Assembly: GCA_036186865.1 (NCBI GenBank)
Contig: AP025041.1
Coordinates: forward strand, 37,683,633 to 37,747,632
From: Eustoma russellianum
Taxonomy: Eukaryota; Streptophyta; Magnoliopsida; Gentianales; Gentianaceae
Direction: 5' to 3'
Length of the DNA stretch: 64,000 nt
The notes beneath the pieces are model-generated. The model did not search any database, had not been told where the DNA came from, and worked only from the letters and a program-made list of their open reading frames with translations. Shown here piece after piece: positions 33,407-47,082 of this stretch. How positions within the stretch are numbered: position 1 is the first letter of the stretch; every line of letters starts with the position of its first letter. The translations under genes and the position numbers were made by a program.

Positions 33407-35793
33407 TGTTGGACCGTGCTCTTGCAATAAACACCACTAGAGGGGGGGTGACTAGTGGTTAGCGGAAATTACACTACAACCCTTTGTTAAAATCCCCTTT
33501 GAAAACAGAATCTGAGACCACCTCAGATTCAGAACCCATTTTTAAAAAATTCACAAATAAATGTACACAACTCCAAAAATCCTGAAACTTTCCAGAATTC
33601 AACTTCAATGTGTTAGAAAGACTCTGTCCAAAACTCTGATGCAAATAAGATCGTTTGATCCTTCAAACAAATAAAAAGATTCAGATGGTCAAACAGGACA
33701 GAATTGGACAGAATGTTGCTGATTTTGCAAAACGTGTTTCTCTTTGAATACTTGACCAAAAAGATTGATTTTTATATCAAAACACTCCTTAGAAAGTATA
33801 GTTGATGTTTCCAAAAGGCCCTTACATCAAACAATTCTGGATAAATACAGAATTCAAGTTTTCTCAAAACTGGTCAGATTGCCACCAGATTGGAGCAATT
33901 ATCTTGCAAAGACTGAAAGACTAACTTTCCCTTGCTCAAATCAAGTGATTCTTATTGCAAATGAAAGATACCAGTCTGAAGTATAACTCCACTAAAAATC
34001 ACGAATTTGGAAAACGTTTAGCTATTTTTTAAATTGTGAGAAGTTGTGCGAAAACTGCAGTCAGAAATGGGCAAACACAGAAATAAAGAAACAAGAGAAG
34101 AATACCGAGGATTTATCATGGTTCGGTCAATGTGACCTACTCCATTCCCAAGGAACAGCTTTCCTTGGATTTCACTATCAAATGAACACCTTACAACAAG
34201 AGCCAAGCTTGATCCTTGTGTTATACACCAACCCTATTCAAGACTTGGATAATCACCTCTATGCAACTCTTGGTTACAACACCTCTACCACCTATTGATG
34301 TAGCCTTATAAATTTGGCTAATCAATCATACAAAGCCAACCCAAGAAGGTGTGTATAGTGTAGCTGGACAACAAAAAAAATTGGAACACCTTAGCTACAC
34401 AAAGTATGAACGAAAATATGAGAAGAGAATAGCAAGACAACAATCTTCAATTTATCTTTCAAGTGTGTATCTTCTCTTCTTCACCATGCCTCCTATTTAT
34501 AGTGTGAATAGATGGCATATTCTCTCCAACTTTTAGACCATGTGATGGCTGAGAATTTTGAATTAAAGCACATTCATAATCATCTCCAACAACCTTGTCT
34601 CCATTACATTCAAATTTGAAATTTCAAGTTGGCAACTTTTGCCAACTAGCTTGTTTTTGAATTTTCCACTTTTCCAAAAGTCATAAAATGAGTACACCAC
34701 CTTCTCCACCTGTTTATGGACGTTTTTGATGTTGTATGTATGTATACCAAGTCAAATTTTGTGAATAAAAAAAATAATGAATAAGTGTTGACAAGATTAT
34801 GTCAACATATAACACCAAAATTCCTACTTTCTTCTCCTTTACATATTGTGATGAATCTTGCAACAAGGACACCTTGTAATCTCTAAAAGATGATGACTAA
34901 TATCCTCTTATAACATATATAAGAGGGTCTTCAAGAAAAAAATAGAATGTGACATCTCAAATCGTCACATATCCAGCTATAGTCAATAATATCATCGGTT
35001 GAGAGAATAAGATATAAGATCACCATATAATATCCAAAATAACAATAACACAGCTCCAGAATGAAGATAATAATATGCTCAAGAGATTTCTTGAGTGAAA
35101 GTACCAAAAATACCCTTGGGGGTAAAATGACCAAAATACCCCTTGTGTGAGAAAACTCCACAAATGACCCCGATGGTCAGAAATAATCACAATTCCACCT
35201 TTGCCAAGATAATAATGCACCCTTGAAATATTTTTCACCATATGATGTTCCTACAAAACTTAAAATACCAATTTTGCCCTTTTTTGTGAGTTGTAGAAAC
35301 TTCCAAGGCACGTTAGTCAATAATAATCACCAAAAACACATAATAAGCACATAATGAGCATGTATAAATCATGTACAAATGAAAACAACTATTTTATCAC
35401 ATTTTAAAAAATTATTTCTAAAATCTCTACACATCGATCGATCGAAGTGCCTCAGCTTCATAGATCGATGTCTTGCATAAAGGTTCAGGTTTTGTCTCTG
35501 TCCTACATCGATCAATCGAAGTGAGAGTTCGATGTACATCGATCGATCGATGTCTCTCAGGTTTAGAGATCGATGTCTCACAGAAAAGTCTTAAACTTTT
35601 CTGCCTTACATAGATCGATTGATGTGAGAGATCTATGTACATAGATCGATCGATGTGCAACAACCAGAGAGATCGATGTCAACTTGTTCAACTTATTCAA
35701 CTTTTAATCACATATAACACCATGTGTGACATTTTTAAGTATTCCTCACTTAAAATCATGACTTTGAAAATTATCCAAACATATTTCTCAACA
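33407..35793 (-). repeat. 3' LTR of D (2387 bp)
   Basis: On the minus strand it begins TGTTGAGAAATATGTTTGG and ends CACGGTCCAACA. A TATAAATAGG box lies at 34501-34492. Upstream of it, at 35428-35690, is a set of sites with the core ATCGATCGAT. One is an exact 18-bp palindrome at 35536-35553 (ACATCGATCGATCGATGT). Confidence 0.95.
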
Positions 35794-35808
35794 TTCTCCC
35801 CCTTTTGG
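35794..35808 (-). promoter_or_regulatory. Polypurine tract of D
   Basis: CCAAAAGGGGGAGAA on the minus strand, adjacent to the 3' LTR. Confidence 0.85.
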
Positions 35809-36092
35809 ATGATTTTCAAAATAACCTAACATGATTTTAATGTCACAACTTATAACCAAAAGTTTAACCAAATGTTTAACCAAATGTTTTCAACTATGTT
35901 TTTAACTTTTAAATAGTATGCTGCTCCCCCTCCACTCATACTCTCCCCCTTAACCTATGCTCCAAAATTTATACCAATAAAAACTTAGCATATGATTCAT
36001 CATGACTTACCAACTAAAACATGACTTACCAACTAAAATCATGTTCTTACTCTATCTCCCCCTTTATTTTGCAAATCATGCAAAAGATAGAA

Positions 36093-37680
36093 CTATGCAA
36101 TGGTATCGTAAGTCATCATTCCTAATTTGGCTCGTAAGTTTTCAAAAGTGGCTTGATTAAGGGGTTTGGTGAAGATGTCAGCGATTTGGTGATCAGTTCT
36201 TATATGGTTTATCACTATGTCCACATTTTGAACATGATCACGAAGAAAGTGGTATCGCACCTCAATGTGTTTGGCCTTAGAATGAAGCACCGGATTTCGG
36301 AAAAGATTGATTGCACTTGTGCTATCGCAGAAAATTGGAATCTTATTCATTTTAATACCAAAATCACTAAGTTGCTGTTTAAGCCAAAATATTTGGGTAG
36401 TACATAAACTCAAAGCAATATACTCGGCTTCAGTGGTAGAAAGAGCTACACTAGCTTGCTTTTTAGAAAACCAAGAAATCAAATTGGTTCCTATGAATTG
36501 ACAAGTACCGCTAGTGGATTTTCTATCTAACTTGCAAGCACCATAATCAGCATCACTATATGCGTGTAATTCCAACTTAGCGTTTCTATCATACCACAGT
36601 CCTAAGTGAGGTGTATGCTTAAGATATCTAAAGATCTTTTTCACTGCATTGTAATGTGATACCTTAGGACAAGATTGAAACCTAGTACACATACATACAC
36701 TAAACATAATATCAGGTCTTGATGCAGTTAAGTATAACAATGAGCCAATCATAGACCTATAAAGTGTGTCATCAAAAGGTTTACCATTTTCATCCTTATC
36801 AAGTTTGGTATTAACACTCATAGAGGTAGTTGTAGGTTTCAAATCTTCAAAACCAAACTTCTTAATCATATCATTGACATACTTAAGTTGGCTAATGTGA
36901 ATTCCTTGAGGGGTTTGTTTGATTTGAAGTCCTAAGAAATAATTCAACTCTCCTACCATTGATATTTCAAACTCTGACTTCATACATTCTTTGAAGTCTT
37001 TTACTAAAGTAGGATTGGTTGAACCAAAGATTATATCATCTACGTATATTTGAACTATTAACAATCATTACCTTTTCTTCTTAGGAATAACGTGTTGTCG
37101 ATGGTCCCCCTTTGATAATTATTTACAATAAGAAAGTTTGCAAATCTATCATACCAAGCTCTTGGAGCTTGTTTTAAACCATATAGAACTTTCTTAAGCT
37201 TATAAACATGGTTAGGACTCTTTGGATCTTCAAATCCAGGGGGTTGTTTGACAAACACCTCTTCTTGGATGTATCCATTCAAGAACGCTCTCTTGACATC
37301 CATTTAGAAGAGCTTAATTTTGCTTAGACTTGCAATCGCAAGTAACAATCTAATTGCTTCTAGTCGTGCAACGGGTACAAAGGTTTCTTCATAATCTATT
37401 CCTTCTTGTTGATTATAACCTTATGTGACTAGTCTAGCCTTATTCCTTGTAATATTATCCTTGTTCATCCATTTTATTCCTAAAGACCCATTTAGTTCCT
37501 ATGATAGACTTGTCTTCAGTTTTAGGTACTAAGTCCCACACGTTGTTCCTTGTGAATTGATTTAATTCCTCATGCATAGCATCTATCCATGATATGTCAC
37601 CTAAGGCTTCCTTTACATTCTCATGTTTTTATAGGCAGATTAAGCTATGTCCTTTAAATTGACTTATATTTCTACGTGTT
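36093..37680 (-). pseudogene. D pol: reverse transcriptase and RNase H
   Basis: The RT N-terminal third (37304-37680) is frameshifted and contains stops. It then reads MDVKRAFLNGYIQEEVFVKQ and YGLKQAPRAWYDRF. After one more frame break near 37060 the catalytic YVDDIIFGST follows. From there to the stop at 36093, 323 codons are open. The RNase H part has HAYSDADYGAC, STSGTCQFIG, ALSTTEAEYIALSL, FCDSTSAINL, KHIEVRYHFLRDH and QIADIFTKPL, so its acidic active-site residues are kept. Confidence 0.9.
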
Positions 37681-39260
37681 CTAACCCCCAACACTTGGAT
37701 CCCTAATGATTAATTCTCTAGGGTGCCACCAATTCCTACATTGACTAGGTTCACCCTCATCTTGTTCAAACGCTTCATTAGTGTGAACATTATCATATGT
37801 AATTGGAGCATTAGTTGTATCTTCCAATTGCAGAGTCTCTTGATTTATTTCATCTAACGGTTCATGTATGTCTTGTTCAGGGGGAGTTAGTTCTAGATGA
37901 TCAAGTACAGGCTCAAGTAATACATCGTCATCAAACATATTTTCAACATTTGTTTCTTGTTTATGTTGATGTTTATCACTAACTTCAAAGCATGCATTTT
38001 CATTGAATTTAACATGTATGGATTCAATTATTTTTCTACATGCAGGATTATAACACCAATATGCTCTTGAGTTAGTTGAATACCGAACAAATATGCATTC
38101 AATAGACTTTTGTTCAAATTTATCTAGATTATCCTTAGTGTTCAACACAAAAGATTTACATCCAAATACTTTAAGATAATCTATCTTAGGCTGTCTATTG
38201 TTTAGCAATTCATAAGGCGTTTTATTTAATTTCTTTCTAATAGTGAGCCTATTTATAATATAGCATGCACAACTAACAGCTTCAGCCCATAAATATTTAG
38301 GTAATTTATTTTCACACAGCATTGTCCTAGCAACTTCTTGAATCGTTCTATTTTTACGTTCAACAACTCCATTGAGTTGTGGTGTTCTAGGTGGTGAGAA
38401 TTCATATTTGATTCCATATAGTTCGCAAAATTTGATTACGTCTTTGTTTTTAAATTCTCCACCTCTATCGCTTCTAATTCCTTTAACATTTTCTTCATAA
38501 ATGTTTTCAAGTTGCTTAATAAGAGTTTCGATTGCTAATGAAGCATCGTCTTTGTATGCTAAGAACAATGACCATGTGTAGCGTGAGTAATCATCTACTA
38601 TGACACACACATAGTAGTGTCCACCTAGACTTCTTGTCCTACTTGGACCAAATAAGTCTAAGTGAAGCGATTCTAGTACATGACTAGTACTCACTTCATG
38701 TTTCGGTTTTAAGGTTTCTTTAATGTGTTTTCCCTTAATACATGTTTCACACATTTGAAGATTATTCAAGTCAAACTTAGGCATTCCTCTAATTAAATTA
38801 TTCTTAGACAATTTCTTAATAGTTGAAATTCCTATATGGCCTAATGTTTTATGCCATAAATTTACATCTAAGTCATGTGATATTAGACACTTAACCTTAG
38901 CATCTAACATGTTATCTAAGGTAAGAGTATAAATATTTCCATCTCTATTTCCTTTTAAAACCGTTTCTCCTTTTTCATTTATTATATCACAAGAATTGGG
39001 AAGAAAGGAGACATTATAACCACAATCTATAAGTTGAGAAATACTAAGTAAATTATAAGATAGATTGCTTACTAATAACACATTTCGTATTTGAAATGTG
39101 TTAGGGTCCCCAATTGTTCCTTTTCCAACAACTTGTCCTTTGTTGTTGTCACCGAATGTTACTTTTCCTCCATTCTTGATATGTTCCAATTCGATGAATA
39201 GTTTGGGGTTCCCCATCATTTGCCTCGAACATCCACTATTTAAAAACCAGTTGATTTTTA
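37681..39260 (-). pseudogene. D protease and integrase, active-site Asp lost in protease
   Basis: The protease motif reads WFLNSGCSRQMMGN. The catalytic Asp of D-S-G is Asn, a single G-to-A type change, so it would be inactive. From there 512 codons are open. GAG-pre-integrase reads LWHKTLGHIGISTIKKL and CETCIKGK. The integrase core reads ESLHLDLFGP, IVDDYSRYTW, RSDRGGEFKNKD and PPRTPQLNGVVERKNR (D,D,E all present). The integrase C-terminus continues to LKVFGCKSF, followed by a linker ending at HPRELIIRDPSVGG. Confidence 0.9.
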
Positions 39261-39333
39261 GATTCTTTGACTTTGCCTCCTTCTTGCATTCCTTGCGTTT
39301 ATCCTACAATGGAGGCAAAGTTTTAGGTACCCT

Positions 39334-41491
39334 TTATTTGGGTCCTTGAATGTTAGGGACACTATTCTTGTTTAGATATCCCTTAGGTATCCAAACTTGA
39401 ATATACTTTCTAGGCACATTTTTAGTATTGTTATAATTTGGAAAATAAGAAGAATTAGCATATACATGATTATTCCACATAAGTGAAGATGCATTGTTAT
39501 ACATGTTGTACCATGGTTGATAATAATTATAGGATGGCCAAATTTTATAATGTGCATAAGGCATATGATTTTGTTTCTTATATGGCGCTATATAAGTGTG
39601 TTTGTAGGCATTTCTATAAGACTTATAAGAGTGTTGCCTATATTTAGGTTCATAATAAGGTGTATGCATTTTATTTGGTTTAGTTGCATTTGTATACATG
39701 TAGGCATAATTTCTAGGTTGTCTAGATGCAAAGTTTGGCCTAGATGTATAGTTATGCGTGTGTGTTTTTATGGGTGCATGCTGCATCTTTATCTTTGAAT
39801 AAGAAGAAGAAGGAGTAGAAGAAGATTCAGCAGACAAGCTTGTTTTTATAACTTTATAAGGTTGTTTCGTAGTTGATGATACAAACTTAGTCTTTTTATC
39901 TAATTTGTCATCTTCTTCTTTATATCCCAATCCAGTTTTATCATTTCCATACTTTTGTGATGATATAAGTGTATCTAACATATTTGCACCGGATTTAAAT
40001 TGTTCTATCATTTTTTCTAAGGTAAATTTAGAAGACTTAAGTTGCACTATTTCATTTTCACAACTTTCTAACTTAGATTTTAACATTTTATTTTCCATTT
40101 TTATCTTATGTCCATCTTTCCTATATGATTCAATTTTATTCTCTAAAGAATCAAGAGTATTAGTAGACTCTTGTTTAAGAGATTCTAGTTGATTGGAAAA
40201 TTCCAAGTTGGACGTCTTCAACTTGTCATTTTCTTCAACTAGTTTCTTCTTTTCTTTAGAGAGCCTCTTACAGTTAGCATGTATTCTTAGGAATTCTTCA
40301 TACATTTCATCAAATGTCATGTCACTATCAGAATCACTATCAGAAGAAGAACATACCTCGTTGGATATGAAGCAGACTTGAGCTTCCTCAGTTTCGGATT
40401 CTGAGTCAGATGAGTCGCTCCATGTGCTCACCTTCATTGCTCGTTTCCCTTTTCTTGCCTTAGACTCTTTTGCCTTTGTCGTTTGAGCCTCCTCGTCCTT
40501 GGCTTGTTTATTATTGTTGTTATTATTATTATTTTTCTTCGTGGGACAATCGTATGAAATATGTCTTTTTTTACCGCATTCATAACACTTTAATTCTTTA
40601 TTATACCATTTGTTTGTGTTATTCTTCCTAGGTTGAGAAGAAGAAGAAGAAAAAGAATTACATTGTCTATTCCTATTTGGACGTTTGAAAAACTTTCTAA
40701 GTTTTCTAGCTATCAATATCAAGTCATCGTCTAATTAAGTATCACTATTACTATCATCGTTACTGACATGTGTTTCGATTGTTTTGAAAGCTATTGACTT
40801 ACCGGATGACTTAGACGATTCAGACTTTCGTTGGTTCAGTTTTACCTCAGACTTTAAGAGACCCGATCAATTCATCTATTTTAGTGATTGACTTTGTCTC
40901 CTCGATTGCAGTCACCTTTGGATCCCATTCAACAGGGAGGCTTCGTAGCACCTTTTGAACCTTTTCACTATTCAAAAATGACTTCCCTAAAGCTTTAAGG
41001 GCATTGAAAATATTAGTAATCCTCAAATCCATAGATGTTATGGATTCGTTTGGCAACATTTTGAAAGTCTCTAATTCAGTCATAAGCATGTTTATTTTTG
41101 ACTCGTTAACACCACTAGTACCTTCATGCTTTAATACAAGTGATTTCCACATGTCCTGTGCGCTTGTGCAATTTGACACATATCCTGCTTCAGAAGTTGT
41201 AAGTCCATTCAAAAGTAATTGCATAGCTTTAGCATTCATGGACATTTTCTTTTTATCATCTCATGACCATTCACTTTTATATTTTTCAACCTCTTGAGTT
41301 ACTCCACTAACTTGTGTAACTTTCATTGGAATGTACGGCCCATCTTCAACTATAGACCATAAATCGATGTCTATAGCCATTAAGAATAGCCTCATTCTTA
41401 GTGTCCAATGAACAAAATTATTGCCATCAAAAAGAGGAGGGCGTTGTGTAGTCATACCTTCCAACTCACCTTTATGAGAAACAATAGCCAT
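39334..41491 (-). pseudogene. D gag, broken
   Basis: Starts at the ATG at 41491 (MAIVSHKGELEGMTTQRPPL, FDGNNFVHWTLRMRLFL). It has the UBN2-type core (AMQLLLNGLTTSE, DMWKSLVLKHEGTSGV, VQKVLRSLPVEWDPKV), a CCHC knuckle CYECGKKRHISYDC followed by an Asn run, an acidic stretch, a long coiled-coil-like region (about 39950-40300), and a Tyr/Asn-rich tail ending VWIPKG. A TGA near 41261 and a frameshift near 40740-40850 break it. Two further stops (about 39335 and 39306) separate it from the protease, in the same frame. Confidence 0.85.
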
Positions 41492-41600
41492 AGTATGTAC
41501 CTTGGATTTGAGACAAGCAGTATATAATGAATCGTTGTTTCTTGGCCTTGTATTGTTCGTATGGTGTTGAATCTTTCTTCTTTTGAGTGGTGTTGGTCTG

Positions 41601-41612
41601 GCTCTGATACCA
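41601..41612 (-). promoter_or_regulatory. Primer-binding site of D (tRNA-Met)
   Basis: TGGTATCAGAGC on the minus strand, three bases from the 5' LTR. Confidence 0.9.
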
Positions 41613-41614
41613 AA

Positions 41615-43992
41615 TAACAGACCGTGCACCTGCAATAAACACCACTAGAGGGGGGGGTGAATAGTGGTTAGTGGAAATTACACTACAACCTTTTGTTAAA
41701 CTTCCCTTTGAAAACAGAATCTGAGACCACCTCAGATTCAGAACCCGTTTTTAAAAAAATTCACAAATAAATGTACACAACTCCAAAAATCGTGAAACTT
41801 TCCAGAATTGAACTTCAATGTGTTAGAAAGACTCTATCCAAAAATCAGATACAAATAAGATCGTTTGACCCTTCAAACAAATAAAAAGATTCACATGGTC
41901 AAATAGGACAGATTTGGACAGAATGTTGTTGATTTTGCAAAACGTTTTTCTCTTTGAATACTTGACCAAAAAGATTTATCTTTATATCAAAACACTCCTT
42001 AGAAAGTCTAGTTGATGTTTCCAAAAGGCCCTGACCTCAAACAATTCTGGATAAATACAGAATTCAAGTTTTCTCAAAACTTGTCAGATTGCCGCTAGAT
42101 TGGAGCAGTTATCTTGCAAAGACTGAAAGACTAACTTTCTCTTGCTCAAATCAAGTGATTATTGTTGCAAATGAAAGATAACAGCCTGAAGTATAACTCC
42201 ACCAAAAATCATGAATTTGGAAAATGTTTATATATTTTTTCAAATTGTGAGAATTTGTGTGAAAACTGCAGTCAGAAATAGGCAAACACATAAATAAAGA
42301 AACAAGAGAAGAACACCGAGGATTTATCCTGGTTCGGTCAATGTGACCTACTCCAGTCCCAAGGAACACCTTTCCTTGGATTTCACTATCAAATAAACAC
42401 CTTACAACAAGAGCCAAGATTGATCTTTGGGTTATACAGCAACCCTATTCAAGACTTGGATAATCACCTCTATGCAACTCTTGGTTATAACACCTCTACC
42501 ACCTATTGATGTAGCCTTATAAATTTGGCTAATCAATCATACAAATCCAACCCAAGAAGGTGTGTATAGTGTATCTGGACAACAAAAAAATTGGAACACC
42601 TTAGCTACACAAAGTATGAACGAAAATATGAGAAGAGAATAGCAAGACAACAATCTTCAATTTTGCTTTCAAGTGTATATCTTCTCTTCTTCACCTTGCC
42701 TCCTATTTATAGTGTGAATAGATGGCATATTCTCTCCAACTTTTAGACCATGTGATGGCTGAGAATTTTGAATTAAAGCACATTCATAATCATCTCCAAC
42801 AACCTTGTCTCCATTACATTCAAATTTGAAATTTCAAGTTGGCAACTTTTGCCAACTAGCTTGTTTTTGAATTTTCTACTTGTCCAAAAGTCATAAAATG
42901 AGTACACCACCTTCTCCACCTGTTTATGGACGTTTTTGATGTTGTATGTATGTATACCAAGTCAAATTTTGTTAATAAAAAAAATAATGAATAAGTGTTG
43001 ACAAGATTATGTCAACATATAACACCAAAATTCCTACTTTCTTCTCCTTTACATATTGTGATGAATCTTGCACCAAGGACACCTTGTAATCTCTAAAGGA
43101 TGATGATTAATATCCTCTTATAACATATATAAGAGGGTCTTCAAGAAAAAAATAGAATGTGACATCTCAAATCGTCACATATCCAGCTATAGTCAATAAT
43201 ATCATCGGTTGACAGAATAAGATATAAGATCACCATATAATATTCAAATTAATAATAACACAGCTCCAGAATGAAGATAATAATATGCCCAAGAGATTCC
43301 TTGAGTGAAAATACCAAAAATACCCTTGGGGTAAAATGACCAAAATGCCCCTTGTGTGAGAAAACTCCAGAAATGATCCTGATGGTCAAAAATAATCACA
43401 ATTCCACCTTTGCCAAGATAATAATACACCCTTGAAATATTTTTCACCATATGATATTCCTACAAAACTTAAAATACCAATTTTGTCCTTTTTGGTAATT
43501 TGTAGAAACTTCCAAGGCACGTTAGTCAATAATAATCACCAAAAAACATAATAAGCACATAATGAGCATGTATAAATCATGTACAAATGAAAACAACCAT
43601 TTTATCACATTTTAAAAAATTATTTCTAAAATCTCTACACATCAATCGATCGAAGTTCCTCAGCTTCATAGATCGATGTCTTGCATAAAGGTTCAGGTTT
43701 TGTCTCTGACCTACATCGATCAATCGAAGTGAGAGTAAAATGTACATCGATCGATCGATGTCTCTCAGGTTTAGAGATCGATGTCTCACAGAAAAGTCTT
43801 AAACTTTTCTGCCTTACATAGATCGATCGATGTGAGAGATCTAAGTACATAGATCGATCGATGTGAAACAACCTGAGAGATCGATGTCAACTTATTCAAC
43901 TTTTAATCACATATAACACCATGTGTGACATTTTTAAGTATTCATCACTTAAAATCATGACTTTGAAAATTATCCAAACATATTTCTCAACA
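41615..43992 (-). repeat. 5' LTR of D (2378 bp)
   Basis: Matches 33407-35793 along its length. TATAAATAGG at 42721-42712; palindromic sites at about 43640-43880. Its inner end reads CTGTTA instead of CCAACA, a difference from the 3' LTR. Confidence 0.95.
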
Positions 43993-43997
43993 CTAAG
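43993..43997. repeat. Right target-site duplication of D
   Basis: CTAAG, matching 33402-33406. Confidence 0.9.
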
Positions 43998-44466
43998 CAC
44001 AAGCAAGAGATCAATTATTTATGGTTCCTCTTGTGCTATACTCTTTATCTCTCAATATACAACAATGAAGAACAAAGAAAGGCTTAACATGCTTTAAGCA
44101 CTTTTACAAATATGAGATATCTATACAACAATGAAAACGATGAAGCTTGATGATGGTGAAAGTGTGTATTTGCCTCATCCATGCTTTGGGGAGAGACTGA
44201 AGTGATATCGATCAATCGATGTCCCCAGGTTGAGAGATCGATATTGGACAGAAAGGTTTCTGCCTGACATCGATCGATCGAAGTCAGAGGCTGAAGTGAC
44301 ATCGATCGATCAATGTCCCTAGTCTGAGAGATCGATGTTGGACAGTGAGTTTCAATCTCAACCATTTTTGACATAGTGTAATTTTCTCATCTTGCATCAA
44401 GTCTCAATCATAAATTTAACTTATCTAAAACATCTTTTAATCATCAAAACAATTTATATTTTATCA

Positions 44467-46748
44467 ATTTTGTGATTAAAACTTTGAGAATAGGCAAATG
44501 AATTGAGTATACTGTCTGTGATGATTATCTGGAGAGAAATGACATTAAGCATCTATTGACAGCGAGATATACACCTCAACAAAATGGGGTGGTAGAAAGG
44601 AAAAATAGAACAGTTATAGACATGGTAAGATCAATTATGCATTCAAAGAATCTATCAAAATCGTTTTGGGCCGAGGCCGTTGCTTGTGCTGTCTATGTCT
44701 TGAATAGGTGTTCTACAAGGAGTATTGCAAAAGGAAAAACTCCTTCCAAGGTATGGACAGGTCAAAAACCAAATATTGGATATTTGAAAGTATTTGGTTG
44801 TATTGCTTATGCTCATGTTCCAGATGTTTTGAGGAAGAAATTGGATGATAAATCTGAAAAATGTAATTTAGTAGATATTCTCAAGAAACAAAAGGATATA
44901 AACTTTATAATCCTGTTACCAGAAAAGTTGTTATCAGTTGAGATGTCATTTTTGAAGAGAAGAAGGCTTGGGATTGTCTATGAAAAGAGCTGAGAAGATA
45001 GATAATTCTTTGTTTTTGCCAATTGTTGGTTCTTGTATACAGGAACCAGAACCACCAAGAGAGGATATTGTGTCTACACAATTATTGAGTCATCCACAAC
45101 GAGAGAGGCGTTTACCAGCCAGATTGCAGGATTATGAAATTGGTAATGACAATGAATTATCTGATGAAAAAGTTGTGAATTTTGCATTATTTGCATATTG
45201 TGATCAAGTGACATTCGAAGAATGTTTCAGAAATGATAATTAGATTCATGTCATGGATCAATAGATTCATGCTATTGAGAAAAATAATACATGGAAATTG
45301 ACTACTCTTCCACGAGGGAAAAATCCATTGGAGTCAAATGTGTGTACAAGGCAAAATACAAAGCAAATGGAGAGATTGATCGCTTCAAAGCAAGACTTGT
45401 TCCAAAAGGATACAAGAAAAAGGCAGGTATTGATTATTTCAAGGTCTTTGCCCCGGTTGCTAGACTTGACACAGTTCGTATGGTTATTTCTATTGCCGCA
45501 CAAAGTGCATGGAAGATTTTCCAAATGGATGTTAGATATGCTTTCTTAAACAGAGTTCTGGAAGAGGAAGTTCATGTTGATTAACCAGATGGATATGTTG
45601 TCAAACGACAAGAAAGTAAGGTATACCGGTTGAAAAGAGCTTTATACGGGCTCAAGCAAGCTCCACGAGCATGTATACTCGTATTGATTCTTATTTCACC
45701 GAACATGGTTTTCAAAGATGTTCGTATGAGCATACTTTATATGTGAAATATTCTGATCGAGGAGATATTGTTATCGTATGTTTATATGTTGATGACCTTA
45801 TTTTTACCAGCAACAATACTGAAATGATTTCTGAGTTCAGAGAGGCTATAATTAGTCATTTTGAAATGACAAATCTTGGTCTAATGTCTTACTTTCTTGG
45901 TTCGGAAGTTTATCAGATGGACAGTGGAATATTCATTTCACAGAAAAAAATGCTGGTGATATTCTGAAAAAGTTTAAGATGGAATCGGAAAACGCATCTT
46001 AACACCGGTTGAAGAAAAATTTAAGTTAACAAAAGATGCTACTAGTGAGTTAGTTGATCCTACATACTTTCGAAGACTGGTTGGAAACTTAAGATATTTG
46101 ACTGCGACTAGGCCGGATATAACATATGGTGTTGGACTTATTAGTTGTTTCATGGAGTCACCGCATCAATCACACTTACAAACAGCTAAACGGATTTTGA
46201 GATATATCAGAGGTACAAAAGTTCATGGTGTATTTTATTCTTATGCTAAAGATATTTTTATTCTGGGGTACACAGACAGTGATTGGGCTGGTGGCACCAA
46301 AAAAGGAAAAAACATCAGGTTTGCATTTTTTCTTGGGATCCGACGTGTTCTCATGGTCTTCAAAGAAACAATAAGTCGTGGCTTTATCTACAGCTCAAGC
46401 AGAGTATATAGCAGCATCAAACAGTGCTACACAAGCGCTATGGCTTAGACGAATTATTGGTTTTGTACATTATGCGAAAGATGAACCAACAAACATTTAT
46501 TGTGATAACAAATCAGCAATTGAGTTATCAAAGAATCCAGTATTTCATGGACGAAGCAAAAATATCGATATCAAGTTTCACTTCATTCGTGACCTAGTTT
46601 ATGAGAAAGAAATTGCCGTTGGTTATTGTCCAACTGAAGAACAAGTTGCAGATATTTTTACAAAGCCATTGAAGACGGAGTTATTTTTCAAACTGAAGAA
46701 AATGCTTGGAATGACCAAGTCTGACGATTTTGATTTAAGAGAGGAAAT
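44467..46748 (+). pseudogene. R1 integrase C-terminus, RT and RNase H
   Basis: Resumes after Q1 with VIKTLR, a mutated stretch at the second catalytic Asp, then LLTARYTPQQNGVVERKNRT, SFWAEAVACAVYVLNR and GYLKVFGC. The RT follows with FQMDVRYAFLN, RALYGLKQAPRA and the catalytic YVDDLIFTSNN. RNase H follows with LGYTDSDWAGG, LSTAQAEYIAASNS, IYCDNKSAIELSKNPVFHGR and QVADIFTKPLK, ending at a TAG near 46750. At least six frame breaks or stops lie between these pieces. Confidence 0.85.
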
Positions 46749-47077
46749 TTAGAATTAAATTAAATCAAATGGGAACACACATTAGTCAACAATGTGTGAA
46801 CATGGTTTTTATTTTTAAATGGTAGGTAGCAATTTTAACTTTGTTTATTTTGTTCACATAGCTTTTACCAACTTTGTTTATTTTGTTCACATAGCTTTTA
46901 CATATAAACATGTGTGGTATTTGCCTATAAATAGGCTAGTCCATCAACATTGTAAACACACCTCAAGACACAATTCTAAGACTGCAAAATAGGAGCATTG
47001 TGTATTGAGCAAAGCTTTGTGTTCTTCTATCCTTCCTTCTTTCAGTTTCTTAGATATTATCGATTTAAGTTACTTCA
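46749..47077 (+). repeat. 3' LTR of R1 (329 bp)
   Basis: Begins TTTAGAATTAAATTAAATC (TG changed to TT) and ends TTACTTCA. It carries TATAAATAGG at 46926-46935. The TATAT that follows matches the left flank of the 5' LTR. Confidence 0.9.
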
Positions 47078-47082
47078 TATAT

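Larger units (their letters stand above)
33407..43992 (-). mobile_element. D: full-length SIRE-like copia element (10.6 kb)
   Basis: Minus-strand element with 2.4-kb LTRs, tRNA-Met PBS, gag, pol, polypurine tract and a perfect 5-bp TSD CTAAG. It lies inside solo LTR Q1. Several purine-rich tracts occur between RNase H and the 3' LTR (complements at about 35925, 35940, 36055 and 35794). There is no third ORF after RNase H. Frames are broken at several places. Confidence 0.95.
32952..44466 (-). mobile_element. Q1: solo LTR of the M family, interrupted by element D
   Basis: The left piece 32952-33406 begins TGTTATGTCCGAAATACACTC and the right piece 43998-44466 ends TTTTATCA. Together they give an LTR of about 924 bp, related to the M LTR. 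Compared with Q2 (50037-51302) it lacks about 480 bp, at CATGCTTTGG|GGAGAGACTG near 44192. No internal sequence flanks it, so it is a solo LTR from LTR-LTR recombination. Palindromic sites with the core ATCGATCGAT lie at about 44205-44330. Confidence 0.8.
29840..47077 (+). mobile_element. R1: Ty1/copia element split by nested insertions
   Basis: Short LTRs (TGTAGAATTAAATTAAATC...TTCCTTCA), tRNA-Met PBS, gag, protease and GAG-pre-integrase up to about 32951, then integrase, RT and RNase H from 44467 on, the 3' LTR and a 5-bp TSD TATAT. The interior is interrupted by retroposon L (31473-32536) and by solo LTR Q1 (32952-44466), which itself holds element D. Removing these leaves a copia element of roughly 4.6 kb with damaged frames. 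Confidence 0.9.
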
